Assembly (NCBI GenBank): GCA_949152475.1
Contig: OX424555.1
Location: 73,919,499 to 73,983,498 of the forward strand
DNA: 64,000 nt
From: Terebella lapidaria
Taxonomy: Eukaryota; Annelida; Polychaeta; Terebellida; Terebellidae
Direction of reading: 5' to 3'
Below are positions 38,600 to 51,644 of the stretch, piece by piece. The notes beneath the pieces were generated by a model that did no database searches, had not been told where the DNA came from, and saw only the letters and a program-made list of their open reading frames with translations. Made by a program: the position numbers and the translations under genes. Every line of letters begins with the position of its first letter. Positions within the stretch are counted from its first letter, which is position 1.

Positions 38600-40145
38600 A
38601 GTCCATGTACAATGCATGTGGACACTGCTACTTCATTGCAAGTCTTTGGGTTCTTTATGTTTTAACTGTCTATTCACAGCACATGTAAAAGAAATGTTGC
38701 GTGACACTATAAGTACTACACCTAGTGCATGAACTGGCACAAGAACAATATTTGATGGCGTTTTTTATACCAAGAACTACACTGGCTGATAAGTGACATT
38801 GTGAAAAAAAGTTATTTATTTCTCGAAATAATCCTGACTGATACATAATCAACATAATCTACGCGTAAATAATGTTATTTCCGCGTAAATAAAGTTATTT
38901 ACGCGTAAAGAAAGTTATTTACGCGTGAGTAACGTTCTTTCCGCGTAAATAAAGTTTTTTATGCGGAAATAACTTTATTTACGCGGAAAAAACATTATTT
39001 CCTTCTGAAAATAAAGTTATTTACGCGTAAGTAAGGTTTTTTCCGCGTTTTTTACCCAGAAATAACGTTATTTACTCGGAAATAACGTTATTTACGCGGA
39101 AAAAACATTATTTACTTCTACCGTGTGTGATATACTAACCAAATACTGCCTGCACGTGCATTTATCTTTCCCTTGGTTGATGGGGGGGGGGGGGGGTAAA
39201 TAACGTTATTTCCGCGTAAATAACGTTTTTTTCCGCGTAAATAACATTATTTACGCGGAAATTATGTCAACTATGAACAGGTCAAGATTACTCCGAAAAA
39301 TAAATAAGTATTTTTTCGCAGTGTCACTTATCAGCCACTGTAAAGAACAGACTGTCCGTTTCACCTGTTTGCCGGAGCGAAGTTCCGTCAAGACAACTGG
39401 ATGTGCACGCGGACAGTCTTGTTGTTGGTTATCGCCATTATTCTGAAGAAACCTGCAGTGATGTTGCATGAAAGCAATCAAGATTATGTGCATAATAGAT
39501 GCATTAGCGAGTGTTGTTTCCTCGAGGTGTGCGTCATGAAGGTTCCAGCGTCGTTCTATTGTGTGTCCAATCCTCTTCCCAGAGTCCACAGGTGATATAT
39601 TCAAAAGCTTATGGTCAGTCATCACAAATGTATCATATTATATACGAACCGCCTGTACCCTTGTGTGGAGGTCATTATTTTCATTAATTAATCGCTTCTC
39701 CCCTTTTTATATGTACTCCCATATAATTCCAATTAAGATTGCATATAGGCTTCTATAATTGTCATTGTCTCGAACAATGGGTAAGCCGACTTGGTCCAAC
39801 ACCTCAAGTTGATTGTTCAGGCTGATTACTTGCTGAGGACAAAAATCCGCATACTCGTATATCCTGAGAACTTGAATCATACATTAGCTACTTATGGAAA
39901 ATCAACATATTATTGGGACGAAATCATGCGTTGCTCTGACAAATTATCACGCGCTTGTCGTTCATAACCTCACAATAAAATGATACCTGTAATTTTTGCA
40001 ATAGCTGGTCAAAAGCCACCAGGTCCTCAGTGTTAATATATTGGGTGTTGGCCTTGTGTTTTAGTTTCTTGTTTGTTGACTGTGGGCGCACCCTGTGGAA
40101 GTGATTGCATACAGTGTAATCGACTGGACGAATATGTAGGCGCAT
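38600..40145 (-). repeat. Inverted copy of repeat-family module a
   Basis: Read on the minus strand, this matches 11.69-12.72 kb in order, for example the GGGTGTTGGCCTTGTG landmark at about 40050 and the AGACTGTCCGTTT landmark at about 39350. The MITE 38780-39340 interrupts it. At about 40145 the orientation flips and forward repeat sequence continues, so this module is inverted relative to its neighbours. Confidence 0.75.
38780..39340. mobile_element. TA-flanked inverted-repeat element filled with CpG palindromes
   Basis: The left end CACTGGCTGATAAGTGACA is matched on the other strand by the right end CAGTGGCTGATAAGTGACA, and the imperfect match continues for about 90 bases. TA lies on both sides (38778-38779 and 39341-39342), as expected of Tc1/mariner-type insertion. 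The interior (about 38870-39260) is an array of roughly 20-bp units that alternate a TTTACGCGTAAA-like palindrome with an AAATAACGTTATTT palindrome, with variants TTTCCGCG. A G-tract lies at 39182-39196. The element has no transposase and sits in inverted module a; related copies at 12.5, 18.25 and 25.8 kb lack it and serve as empty sites. Confidence 0.8.
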
Positions 40146-41950
40146 ATTACACTAGGCTACCGGTTGTTAATAGTATCTGAGCTATATCATGCAAATAGGT
40201 TTGCGTGTCATTTCCCTCCCGACTTGTGCGGCTGAATCCTACAACTGTCATGTGACAACAGGATGCCAACTGTAACGTTCCACCCTTTCCTATCGTCAAG
40301 TATCCACAAAACGTGACCTGCAATCTGTTCTACTCTTTGTCTCGAATCTAGCTGACAAACAATACAGGGTACTGTAAAGATATAGGATATGTCCAATAAG
40401 AAGACATAATGATAAAAACACCAGTTCATATAGCATAAAATACTAGTACCGATAAGATCATTCTCCTACTGCCAATAATGTTGATGGCTAATTGCAAATA
40501 AATCCACAAGAGTGTGGAACTACGAACGAAGCATTCCTTTTGATTGTTGTGTGTGTCACTTTGTAGTCTTTCCCATTCGTCCCTTGTGGATCTTCATTAT
40601 CCTAATGGGTTTGTTGTAGTCCACTACACATCACATTCTCATCGTCATGTCCACTGGAGTTCATCATTTCCGATTTTCGGTCTGTAGCGCGTTCAATGTC
40701 GCGAATGTGAGGCGAACGTTTGCTACGTCATCCTCGCTGATTCTATTCGAAGATTTCCCATAATTTAGCGATAGTGCCAGAATGTTTTGTGGCATCGAAC
40801 ACAATATTGAAGCCGAGAGCACACCCAGGACAGTACAGAAACAGAACAATCTGCAACGAATAGCTGTGAGTTACAACATGTAAGGAATGTCAGAAATTTG
40901 CATTGGACCCACTTGATTTTGCAGTGAAAAATATCGACTGTGTAACTCAGAGTAATGCCAACCACAACGGACCACGAAGAAGCAAACAGAATCACAATGA
41001 CCCGGGCAAATCTCTCGACAAAAAAAAACTAGCCATCCTGGTCCAAGTAGCGCACCTTACTCTGTTAATACTACTCACCCACTGAATGTATTCCATATTT
41101 AATCCGTCTGGCACATTTTTAATCTTCATTAAATTTAGAAGAAATAGTAAGCTGCATGCGCTACATGGGCCACAATCCTTTACAGTTCGTTTTCCACCTA
41201 CACAACGAGCATTGCGTATCATTCAATGGCTACACTGTGACACAGTCACGTTCTGGATGACATCTTGTCAGATTGTATGTCGGCATATCCATTCCAGTGA
41301 TAACAATCATAACAGTATAACCTAGAAGGGGATACACCAGATGAAATTTGTTGTCAGAATTGATATGAATCAGTGACTGGTAATTACGGTGAATCGTCTA
41401 TGGAAGCCTGTGAATACTAGTGAATACGATATCAGAGTGCTGATTCTAAGGTATGTTTGACACACACACAATAATCTCCAGGCGGTAGAATAATAACTAG
41501 GACATTTGCTTATTTACACATATGTAAAATACATCTTAAACCATACTTTTGTGAACGTATGTCAGTTAATTTATTGTATTTTGAGTGAAACACATGGTAA
41601 TGTTTTATTTTATGCACCTAGACTGGCTCTGAACGCACCAATATACACTACAAAGCCGCAAACATTCTCAAAAACCTGAACAAACCCATTTGAGGAATGT
41701 CAGCGTATATTCCAGACCTGAATAGTTTTTAGATGACATAAAGTTGAAGAGCAGAGTAATTAGCTTTGACGGAATGTACTCAACGACTGAATAATTTCAT
41801 TATCATCCACTGGTTAAATACCGTCCACTGGTTGATATAATACTATTTTATATTATTGGAAACTATCAGGAGTGAACTTCAAGGTTTTCAAAGAACCTTT
41901 AATGGTTAACATAACGAATAGTAGGAGTGAAAATATTATCACCGGACGGC
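40146..41950. repeat. Repeat-family segment (modules b-d, forward)
   Basis: Starts like 12.93 kb (GTATCTGAGCTATATCATGCAAATAG is split across the same landmarks), then follows the GTAACGTTCCACCCTTTCC block at about 40271, a diverged core at about 41255 (CATCTTGTCAGATTGTATG) and AAGTTGAAGAGCAGAGTAAT at about 41740. Nothing coding was recognised. Confidence 0.7.
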
Positions 41951-44900
41951 TTTAAAAAAGTCAATGAATTTTACCATAGGCCTGTGACAGACCATAAGCC
42001 CATGAATAAATAATTCATGCGCCAGGGCGATAAAATGGCTTTCACAAAGCACACCAAAAGATTTCAATCATGTGTTCACGACAAAACAAAGTACATATAA
42101 AGTGACAGATAACTATGTTTCATTATGCAAATTAAGTGTCTGAATCTGTCATGCAACACCAAATTCGTCCATTTCACAGATATATGGATATATACTTCAT
42201 TGTCCAATAGTAGAAATTCGTTTAACGAGGGGGAGAGTATTACAGTGGATCCTAGGATTGTGGAATGTAACACTAATGTGGAATGTAACACTATTATGGT
42301 TTTAGTCGATGTACAATATTTCGCTACACTGTATGAGACAAATTCGATATCATTTGTTTCAACTTGTTTAAATTTTGCCATGGGCATGTTCAACATGAAA
42401 AAGCACTTTATCAAAACTACAAATATTATATTTTGCAAAGTCTAAAGTTGGTATAGCATGGAAGACAAATACTTCCCCCAAAGGTGAAGTGGATCGTCAA
42501 GATTATATTTTCACTCAAGACGGTAATATATACGTGACAATGACTTGACGTTATGATTTGCCGAGTAGATATCGCTGCGACCTTTTACAGTAATAGCTGG
42601 TTCTATGTTGACTAATGATTCACTGTCCGTAAATTACCAACATGCAAATCACGTCCAAGTCGGAGAAAGCCAACACAAAGGATCGCCAGACATCAGATTG
42701 GCAAAATAGAAGATTTTTGACTATCAAGTTTCTCTGTTACGTGAGTTTCCAAGAAGCAGAAGTAACTGACATCTTACGTCAATATGATGACCAATGTTCG
42801 TTGCTGTCTCATGCTCTTGGTAATACTGTCAACAGTAATGTGAATGGGTTAAATATCTGTTCCACCAATGTTCCTTAAATGTTATTCATATTGTTGTTCT
42901 TTTACAAAGTTGGCATTCTTGTTCTCGTTCGAAGCCGGTATTCTTGGACCTCGATGTAAGCTTGAACAGCGTCACAAACAGCGTCATGTGGTAAAGACGA
43001 GACCGAAGTATTTTGTTATTTATCACTGCGGAGGCTGTAAAATTCTCAGGTGTAATCAATAGTCTCCATGTAGCCTCTCAAACAAGGCGGGAAATGAGAT
43101 CAGCTGCTAGTTTCCCGGTCCACGTAGGAATTGTGCACCAAGGGATACACTAGGAAAAGAATAGTATCCTTTGAAACTACAACATCGACATGCATACCCA
43201 TGAATAATGTATTCTTTTCTCTATCTTATATTGTGTGACCCGCTACTCAATACGATATGTAATTAGCTTATTAACATACATACATAGCAAAACAACATGC
43301 ACACACACCAACTAATATATATTTATGATGTGTATATTTTCATGAAAATGTTGATAAATTTAATTTGACGTCTGAATATTTTGAGAAGCATAACAATTTG
43401 AGAAACACAATTCCGAAAAAAATTCTGAAGTGAAAGTTGTCAGGTCTTTCGTTAACAGGTTTGAACATGATAACATTCTGAGTACTACCAGTTCCTCAGA
43501 ATTCAAATCGAGATATTACACCTGTCTCAAGCTGCTGTAGTGAAAATGTACTTTTCTGTAGAGAATATAAAGACATTCCGATGTCACTATGTTAAACGAA
43601 TTGTGTGTTGAGGTATTAGTAGTTCATCAGTATACACCGTTAAAGAACAAGAAAAGTTCATAGCCACTAATTGTGTTTGTGTGACTGAGGGCACAGACAC
43701 ATTATGGGCAACATGACATAGTGGCGACTCCTTGTTTCTACTGGAGAGTTAATGTGCCTGCAAAGTAGCGGATTACTTATTCATCGGTAGGCTTCAGATC
43801 ATTGTGTTGCTTTTGGAATAAAGCTTCCACCGTGAACCACGGGTAGTAGCCTTGGTGTCACAATGAATCATAATAAATCAAGAATACTTTCCCTGAAGGA
43901 ATGTTTGGAGGGTGATAGTATAAAACCTCGTATAGGCACTCACATGGGACAAGTTACGAGAAAACCAAAATAATGTCATGCTAATAGTACTAGTCATTCC
44001 ACATGTTTGATGAGAACCCAGAGCACTTTTATGAGATAAATGCAAAAACAATGATATGTATTTGGTGCGCAGAATCGATACTAAACGATGGCGAAATGGT
44101 TGGTGGCATGGGATTACCATGATGGGCCAATCCGAATGAGATCTGCGTACCGCAAAGTACCGCAATCATGCGTAGTTGTTCTCTTCTGAGGTCTTTGAGA
44201 GTTCTGGCTCCAAAAAATGTCCTTTTGTCCGAAATCCTTTGTGTCAATATCAGTAAGTTTGCTACACTCCTATTGCCTTGTGTCCACAGAAGAAATATGT
44301 CATCAAGTTATATCGAAAAAATGTGAAATTGGTCGTGTTTGGGATACAATTGAAGCAACAGCACTGCAACACATACCATGTGCAGTTAACCTGCATTCAA
44401 CGGCTACACTTTTGCACAGTCACGTTCTGGCTGCCAGCTTGTCAAATTGTATTTGGGCCTATCCAGTACAGGGATGACGATTATACGAGTATATCCCCAA
44501 AGGGGATACACCAGATGAGAAAGTTGCCAATGCTGGTATGAATCAGTGGCTGGTAATTACGCTAAATCGACAATGAGAGCTTGTAGACACCAGTGAAACT
44601 AACGAGGTGTGCTGTATCCAGGGTATGTGTGCCACATCATGTAAGATAGATACATGAATAGAAATATTCTCAAAATATTGAAAGGTTTACATTTACAATA
44701 CAATATATGTATGATATACTATGTACACATTTGTCCATTTACGTATGGCTTAAGATACATATTTATGTCCGCATACATTAGAAAGAGGTGTATTACAATT
44801 ATTCAACTGAATTTCAAATGGAATACGTAAATTTGCTTACTTACTAGAAAAAAGTCAATTATAAATTTATTTTAGAGCACTCTCCAGAATGAATAATGAG

Positions 44901-47150
44901 CAAATTCCAGACCAATTCTCAGTATTGCTCTACCTAATTTTAGGATCAAAACAATTTTGTGGCATGCCATAGCATCCAATGCACAGATTGGACAATGTGT
45001 GACAAACGTACTTAGTAAAACTAGTACAAGTATTTTTCTGGTAATATAATGCTCTGTTACAATGGATTCTGTGGATCAAATAATATTCGATAAATGCGAG
45101 TGCTATTCAATCTCGCTCGTCCTATACATGTGTACAGAAATATGAACCCAAAAGCACGGGAACCTCAAACATAAATGTACCTCCAAGAAAATGAAAGAAG
45201 GCATTCATGATTACCAATATTCAAACATCAATGAAAGTGTTAGCATCAAGTTAACAGATATGATAATATATTGTATAAAAGGCATCAAACAGACCATCGT
45301 GTGTTGTTATGTGCTGCATTTTTCTCGAATGTCAAAAATGCAATACTTTTTTGCTCGAAACTTTAGTATCACTCGGATTTGACCACTCACACTGATTTTG
45401 TAAAAATCGTATACAGATTTGGTTTTGGAATACGAGTTTCTCTGTTTGTCGGTATCCATTTCTACTTTTGGTAGACATCGATGACTTTATCGCTACATTG
45501 TAGCAGTACAGGATATTTTCTGGCAAACTCTTGCGTTTTGTGTGGCAATGTCAATACATACGTCCTGCATGTAATCTCAAAACACGTGAACAGTCGTTTG
45601 CAAAGTGATATTACCATGTGTTATGATTTCGTCGAACTTTTCGAGGATTTCAGCGTCAAAATAAACATGACCTGAGACAAATGCAATATAATCAGTTTAA
45701 TAAACGTTCGACGGCTAGCAGCAGAGTGAAAATGCCAGATGTATCTGGGAGATGACGAATCATGTATCTGTACAGTGTGTATCGGTGAGCATTTGTGCGT
45801 TTTTGATTACCTCCATGGACATTATATGGACATGATTGACGGGATTTTTTCCTTAGAAACGCTGGCATACAATTCCAATGTACAGACATGTAGACGTACT
45901 GTGTCGATAAAGGTTTTGACATGTTCTAACGGAAGAGTTAAGCATTCGGTAGATCTAACTGTGAAACTATCAGGCATGAATGCATTCAACTAACGTTGAT
46001 AATTGATGTAATGAACAGTAACAAATGTTTATTCGGATGTTTTCAATGTCTGAAACCTTTCCTCTCCAAATAAGAAGCACACAGAAGGAAAAACATTATT
46101 GCCGAAAGCCTCCATATGCGAGTCAATAAATCTTACTGTGTATGGCAGTATAATCCAATAAATAAATTATTCATGCATTAGGGAGAAAAAAACGTTATCA
46201 TAAAACACAACATACACAATTTTGAATTATGAGTCTACATGGCAGAACAAAGAAACATGACAGACGAGTAAGTTTTAATATGCAAATTAATTGTGTGTCC
46301 TTTTATGCAACGCCAAATTCGGTTCGCCCAGTTCCCAATATTAAAACATTTTGAGACATATGACTTCAATGTTATTATCAACCTATCGTGAGCATTACAA
46401 CAACATTTTGATGATGACAATAGCAAACCTAAAATACTACACTTTCAAATAGAATACAGCCCAACCAAAAACTTTGTCTAAACACACTGGCGTCAGCAGG
46501 GTAGACATCGTGTGAAATATAATTGTTTCTACTGTAAACCTGATGGAATTAGTATACAACTGCCTGACAACACATTAAAAGTTTAGGAAATCCGACTCAC
46601 ACAGCACACACATCAATGCTACTGAGTTTATGGTCACCAGTGAATGTGTGTAATTTCTGCCAACTTGTTAGCAGTGAAGATTCGATGCGACTGTAGCGTT
46701 AGTATAGAACACACTGGTAGTACAACTGTCTGATACCATTCCGCGTGGAAGTGAATGGACCCAATTGTGTATATGTGATTCCAATCCATGATATTTGATG
46801 TTACGTTAAACGACGCGATGCATGGCATGTCGAAAACAATCCGTCACTGTACTCACTGCTCAAACGTAGTGATATGCTGTTCTAATGCTGACAACTGCTC
46901 GGTGATATATGGTTATGTCGCGTGTGTATCATTTCCTGAGTCTGTAATCACTTCCAGAGTCCTGAGTCGAATTTCACCTGTAACTTGCTTTGATAGTAGT
47001 GTCAATAAGTGTGAAGGAATCATTCCCAAGCACTTTTATCGTGTTCGACGAGCACATAATTTGTTCATGTTCATGAAAAAAATGTTTGTGCAACAATTCA
47101 AACGTTGAGTTCTTGTAGTATTAGTTTACTGATGTATTGAAATGTCAAGT
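41950..47150. repeat. Large repeat unit paired with 31.25-35.15 kb
   Basis: Collinear with the earlier unit but about 1.3 kb longer. It includes an exact ATGCAAAT at 42125-42132 and 46280-46287, the 121-bp-type block at about 43025, and a diverged precursor of the 1752-bp satellite unit at about 43695-45290. That precursor carries the perfect TATCCCC-AAA-GGGGATA hairpin at 44492-44508. No gene was seen. Confidence 0.75.
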
Positions 47151-47696
47151 CAACAGTGTAATTGAATATTCACTTCATTGGAAAAAAACATTACCATGAT
47201 AAGTCTAGACAATGACCATTTCATTGGAAACAACGTATTATCATGATTATGTGAGTTATAACTTAAAATTGAATGATCATTTCATCATTTGAACTCATAT
47301 GCCAAATGACATTGATTTTTCTGCTATCAGTCAATTTGTGCACCTGCTTCAAACTTTCAAATATTTTTCTCAGTGAAATTATATCAGGAATGCGTATGCA
47401 TGGTATGCTGCAAAGTAGGTACAAAATTTGTTGAGTCTGTATCGTCATTTGAAATTTGATGGAACAACGGATGATACATGAAATGCAGGAGCATTAAGCA
47501 ATAAATTAAGCAAAAGTTATCTTAAGTTAAGATGATTGCCACTGAAATTGGTTTTATGCAACACCCTGAATGTATGTTTACTATGTTATTACTATCGGTT
47601 CTCGTGTTTTAGCGACAGATACTTTCAATTTGAAAATTGTGGAATTCAGTCAGTTGTTCTTGTACTTGTAGTTAAATATAACTACTATGTTTTGCG
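47151..47696. other. AT-rich non-coding spacer
   Basis: No gene or repeat ends were recognised. It forms the left flank of the palindrome-array element. Confidence 0.4.
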
Positions 47697-48698
47697 GATA
47701 TCTATGGCGCCCCGTTCGTGCCACAAAAAAGAGAGTTTATTTTTTTTCTAACTCATACGTATGAGATAGTATCTCATACGTATGAGATAATAAGTCATAC
47801 GTATGAGATAATAAGTCATACGTATGAGATACTAAGTCATACGTAGGAGATACTAACACATACGTATGACTTATTAACACATACGTATGAGTTATTAACA
47901 CATACGTATGAGTTGTTAACACATACGTATGAGTTGTTAACACATACGTATGAGTTGTTAACACATACGTATGAGTTGTTAACACATACGTATGAGTTGT
48001 TAACACATACGTATGAGTTGTTAACACATACGTATGAGTTGTTAACACATACGTATGAGTTGTTAACACATACGTATGAGTTGTTAACACATACGTATGA
48101 CTTACTAACACATACGTATGACTTACTAACACATACGTATGAGATTATAAATCATACATATGAGATTATAAATCATACGTATGAGATAACATGCCATACA
48201 TATGAGATACTAACACATACGTATGAGATACTTATCTTATACGTATGAGATATTTCTTTATAAGTAGATAGATATGTGAAATTGTCATGGAGAGCGTAAA
48301 AGAAGCAAGAAGGTTACATGGAAAACACGGAGGACACACATATTACTTCTATTTCCATGGCGGTGTCGGGTATATAGAAATTTTAGTATCTCCTACGTAT
48401 GTGTTAGTATTCCATACGTATGACTTACTATCTTATATGTATGACTTAATACAGTATCTCCTACGTATGACATAGTATCTCCTACGTATGTGATAAGTAT
48501 TTCATACGTATGAGATAAGTATTTCATACGTATGAGTTAGTATCTCCTACGTATGACTTAGTATCTCATACGTATGTGTTACTATCTCATACGTATGACT
48601 TTTTATCTCATACGTATGACATATTATCTCATACGTATGAGTTAGAAAAAAAATTAACTTCTCTTTTTTTGTGGCACGAACGGGGCGCCATAGATATC
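47697..48698. mobile_element. Foldback element with palindromic 21-bp minisatellite arms
   Basis: The first ~36 bases (GATATCTATGGCGCCCCG, then TTCGTGCCAC and an A-run) match the reverse complement of the last ~38 almost perfectly, and the match continues into the arrays for about 90 bases. Left arm (about 47750-48255) has over 20 units, including a long run of identical 21-bp units centred on CATACGTATG. The right arm (about 48390-48645) has about 12 more variable units. A ~135-bp unique spacer separates them. Because the unit is palindromic and 21 bp long, both strands stay open (131 and 111 codons, repeats such as LLTHTYE). I judge these frames to be artefacts. GATATC lies at both edges but is itself a palindrome, so it may be part of the inverted repeat or a target duplication. 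No transposase is encoded. Confidence 0.85.
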
Positions 48699-49601
48699 TT
48701 ATTCTTGCAAAGTTGTTGAGGTTTGAAACTGAATCAGCATGACGGTCTTTGCGGAGACAGCGAGATCCCCACCAGCAATCAATGGGCTCAAAAGAAAAAA
48801 AGAGAGCTGCTTGTTTTCCGGTCTCAATACAGAGAGCTGCTTGTTTTTCGGTCTCAATACACCCAGGGAATGTGCATCAGAGAAAACACCAGAAACGATT
48901 AACCCCTCAAAAAAGCTACATCTATCTACACCCTCGGTGTAATGTTCCCTCTCTCCTAATATTGTACGACACGCTTCCCCAAACGAGTGACATGTAATTA
49001 ACTTATTAAAGCATATTTTCTTTGTGAACGTCGTTGCTCGCATATACGATGATGTTAGAGTCTACAAGATATGTGCATGGGGCTGACCATGCATTGAAGT
49101 TGAGCATGGCGGAAAAAAGGACAATGTGAACAATTATTTTATATTTGCACCAACAAAAACTCATACACATATACATTTCCCGTCATTATGTGCAACGCTG
49201 AAGACGTAAATGCAATATTTTGTTATCATGTGTATGCGTATGTTTTTATGAAAATGTTGATAAATTTATATTTGAGGTCTGAATATTTTGAGAAACATAA
49301 CAATTTGAGAAACACAATTCCGAAAAACTTCTGAAGTGAAAATTGTCAGGTCTTTCGTTCACAGGTTTGAACATGATAAAATTCGGAGTACTACCAGTTC
49401 CTCATAATTCAAATCGAGATATTACACCTGCCTCAAGCCGCTGTAGTCCTACACGGGGTCTTAATGTACTTTCTGTAGAGAATATAAAACATTCCGATGT
49501 CCCTATGTTAAACGAATTGTGTTGAGGTATTAGTAGTTCTTCAGGATACACCATTAAAGTCCATAGCCACTAATTGTGTTTGTGTGACTGAGGGCACAGA
49601 C
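48699..49601. repeat. Repeat-family segment related to 43.1-43.7 kb
   Basis: From about 48800 it follows 43.1-43.7 kb: ACATGTAATTAACTTATTA, TTTTCATGAAA variants, GAATATTTTGAGAAACATAAC and CACTAATTGTGTTTGTGTG. A 29-bp direct duplication (GAGCTGCTTGTTTTCCGGTC and its repeat) lies at about 48807-48865. It leads into the satellite array. Confidence 0.65.
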
Positions 49602-51644
49602 ACATTTTGGGCAACATGACATAGTGGCGACTCCTTGCTTCTACTTAAGAGTTAATGTGCCTGCAAAATAGCGGATTACTTATTCATCGGTAGGCTTCAG
49701 ATCATTGTGTTGCTTTTGGAATAAAGCTTCCACCGTGAACCACAGGGTATTAGCCTTGGTGTCATAATAAATCATAGGGGCAAGTTACGAGAAAACCAAA
49801 ATAATGTCATGCTAATAGTATTAGTTATTCCACATGTTTGATGAGAACCCAGAGCACTTTTATGAGATAAATGCAAAAATCATGATATATTTGGTGCGCA
49901 GAATCGATACTAAACGATGGCGAAATGGTTGGTGGCATGGGATTACCATGATGGGCCAATCCGAATGAGATCTGCGCAAACTTGAGTACCTCAATCATGC
50001 GTAGTTGTTCTCCTCTGAGGTCTTTGAGAGTTCTGGCTCCAAAAAAATGTCCTTTTGTCTGAAATTCCTTTGTGTCAGCATATCAGTAACTTGCTACACT
50101 CTTTTTGTCATGTGTCCACAGAAGAAATATGAAAAATGTGAAATTGGTCATGTTTGAGATAAAATTGAAGCAACAGCACTGCGACACAATACCATGTGCA
50201 GTTAACCTGCATTCAACGGCTACACTTTTGCACAGTCACGTTCTGGCTGCCAGCTTGTCAAATTGTATTTGTGCCTATCCAGTACAGGGATGACGATTAT
50301 AGGAGTATATCCCCAAAGGGGATACATCAGATGAAAAAGTTGTCAGAGCTGGTATGAATCAGTGGGTGGTAATTACGCTAAATCGACAATGAGAGCTTGT
50401 AGACACCAGTAAAACTAACGTAGGTGTGCTGATTCCAGGATATGTGTGACGCATCATCTATAATACGGCATGAATAGAAATATTCTTGAAATATTGAGAG
50501 GTTTACAGTAACAATACATTATATTGTGTACACATTTGTCCATTTGTGGATGGCTTAAGATAATATTTATATCAGCATTCATTAGAAAAAGGTTTATTAA
50601 AATTACACAAGTATTCAACTGAATTTCAAATGGAATACGTCAATTTGCTTACTTGTTAGAAAAGAGTTGATTATAAATTTATTCTAGAGCACTTTCTAGA
50701 ATGAATAATGAACAATTTTCAGACCATTTTTCAGTATTGCTTCGCCTAATTTTATGAACAAAAAAAATTGTGGCATGCCATAGTATCGAATGCTCAGATA
50801 GGACAGTATGTGACAAACGTACTCAGATAGGTATAATACAAGTACAAGTATTTTACTGTTAATATAATGCTCTGTTACCATGGATTCTATGGATCAAATT
50901 AGTCAATCCTGATCATGCGAATGCTGTTCAGTCTCGTTCGTCCAATACATATGTACAGCAATATGAACCAACAAGCACGGGAACCTCAAACATAATGTAA
51001 TGTATCTAGATGATGAAAGAAGGAATCCATGATTACCAATATTCAAACATCAAAAGAACGTTATAGCATCAGAATGTCATCAAGTTATCAGATATGATAA
51101 TATATTGTATAATAGGGCCTGCAAGTCTCGTTTCATATATGTCATAAAATGACGTATTTAGGTACGTAGTGGTGACAAACAATGCCACGTGGTCATTTTT
51201 GCTGATTTTGCTTGACTTTAGAAGCACCATACAAAAAAATTATTAAGACTATTGTTACAATTCATTTTTTTCTCAATTACACATTTTGGGCAACATGACA
51301 TAGTGGCGACTCCTTGCTTCTACTTAAGAGTTAATGTGCCTGCAAAATAGCGGATTACTTATTCATCGGTAGGCTTCAGATCATTGTGTTGCTTTTGGAA
51401 TAAAGCTTCCACCGTGAACCACAGGGTATTAGCCTTGGTGTCATAATAAATCATAGTAAATCAAGAATACTTTCCCTAAAGGAATGTTTGGAGGGTGATG
51501 GTAAAGACCTCGTATAGGCACTCACATGGGGCAAGTTACGAGAAAACCAAAATAATGTCATGCTAATAGTATTAGTTATTCCACATGTTTGATGAGAACC
51601 CAGAGCACTTTTATGAGATAAATGCAAAAATCATGATATATTTG

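Noticed and set aside
47880-48240. Regular short repeats resembling a CRISPR array
   Set aside because: The units are contiguous with no unique spacers, the host is an animal, and the array lies between transposon-like inverted repeats.
47737-48248. Overlapping 131- and 111-codon frames with heptapeptide repeats (LLTHTYE / VLTTHTY)
   Set aside because: They arise automatically from a palindromic 21-bp unit, which keeps all units in frame on both strands; there is no start context or non-repeat domain.
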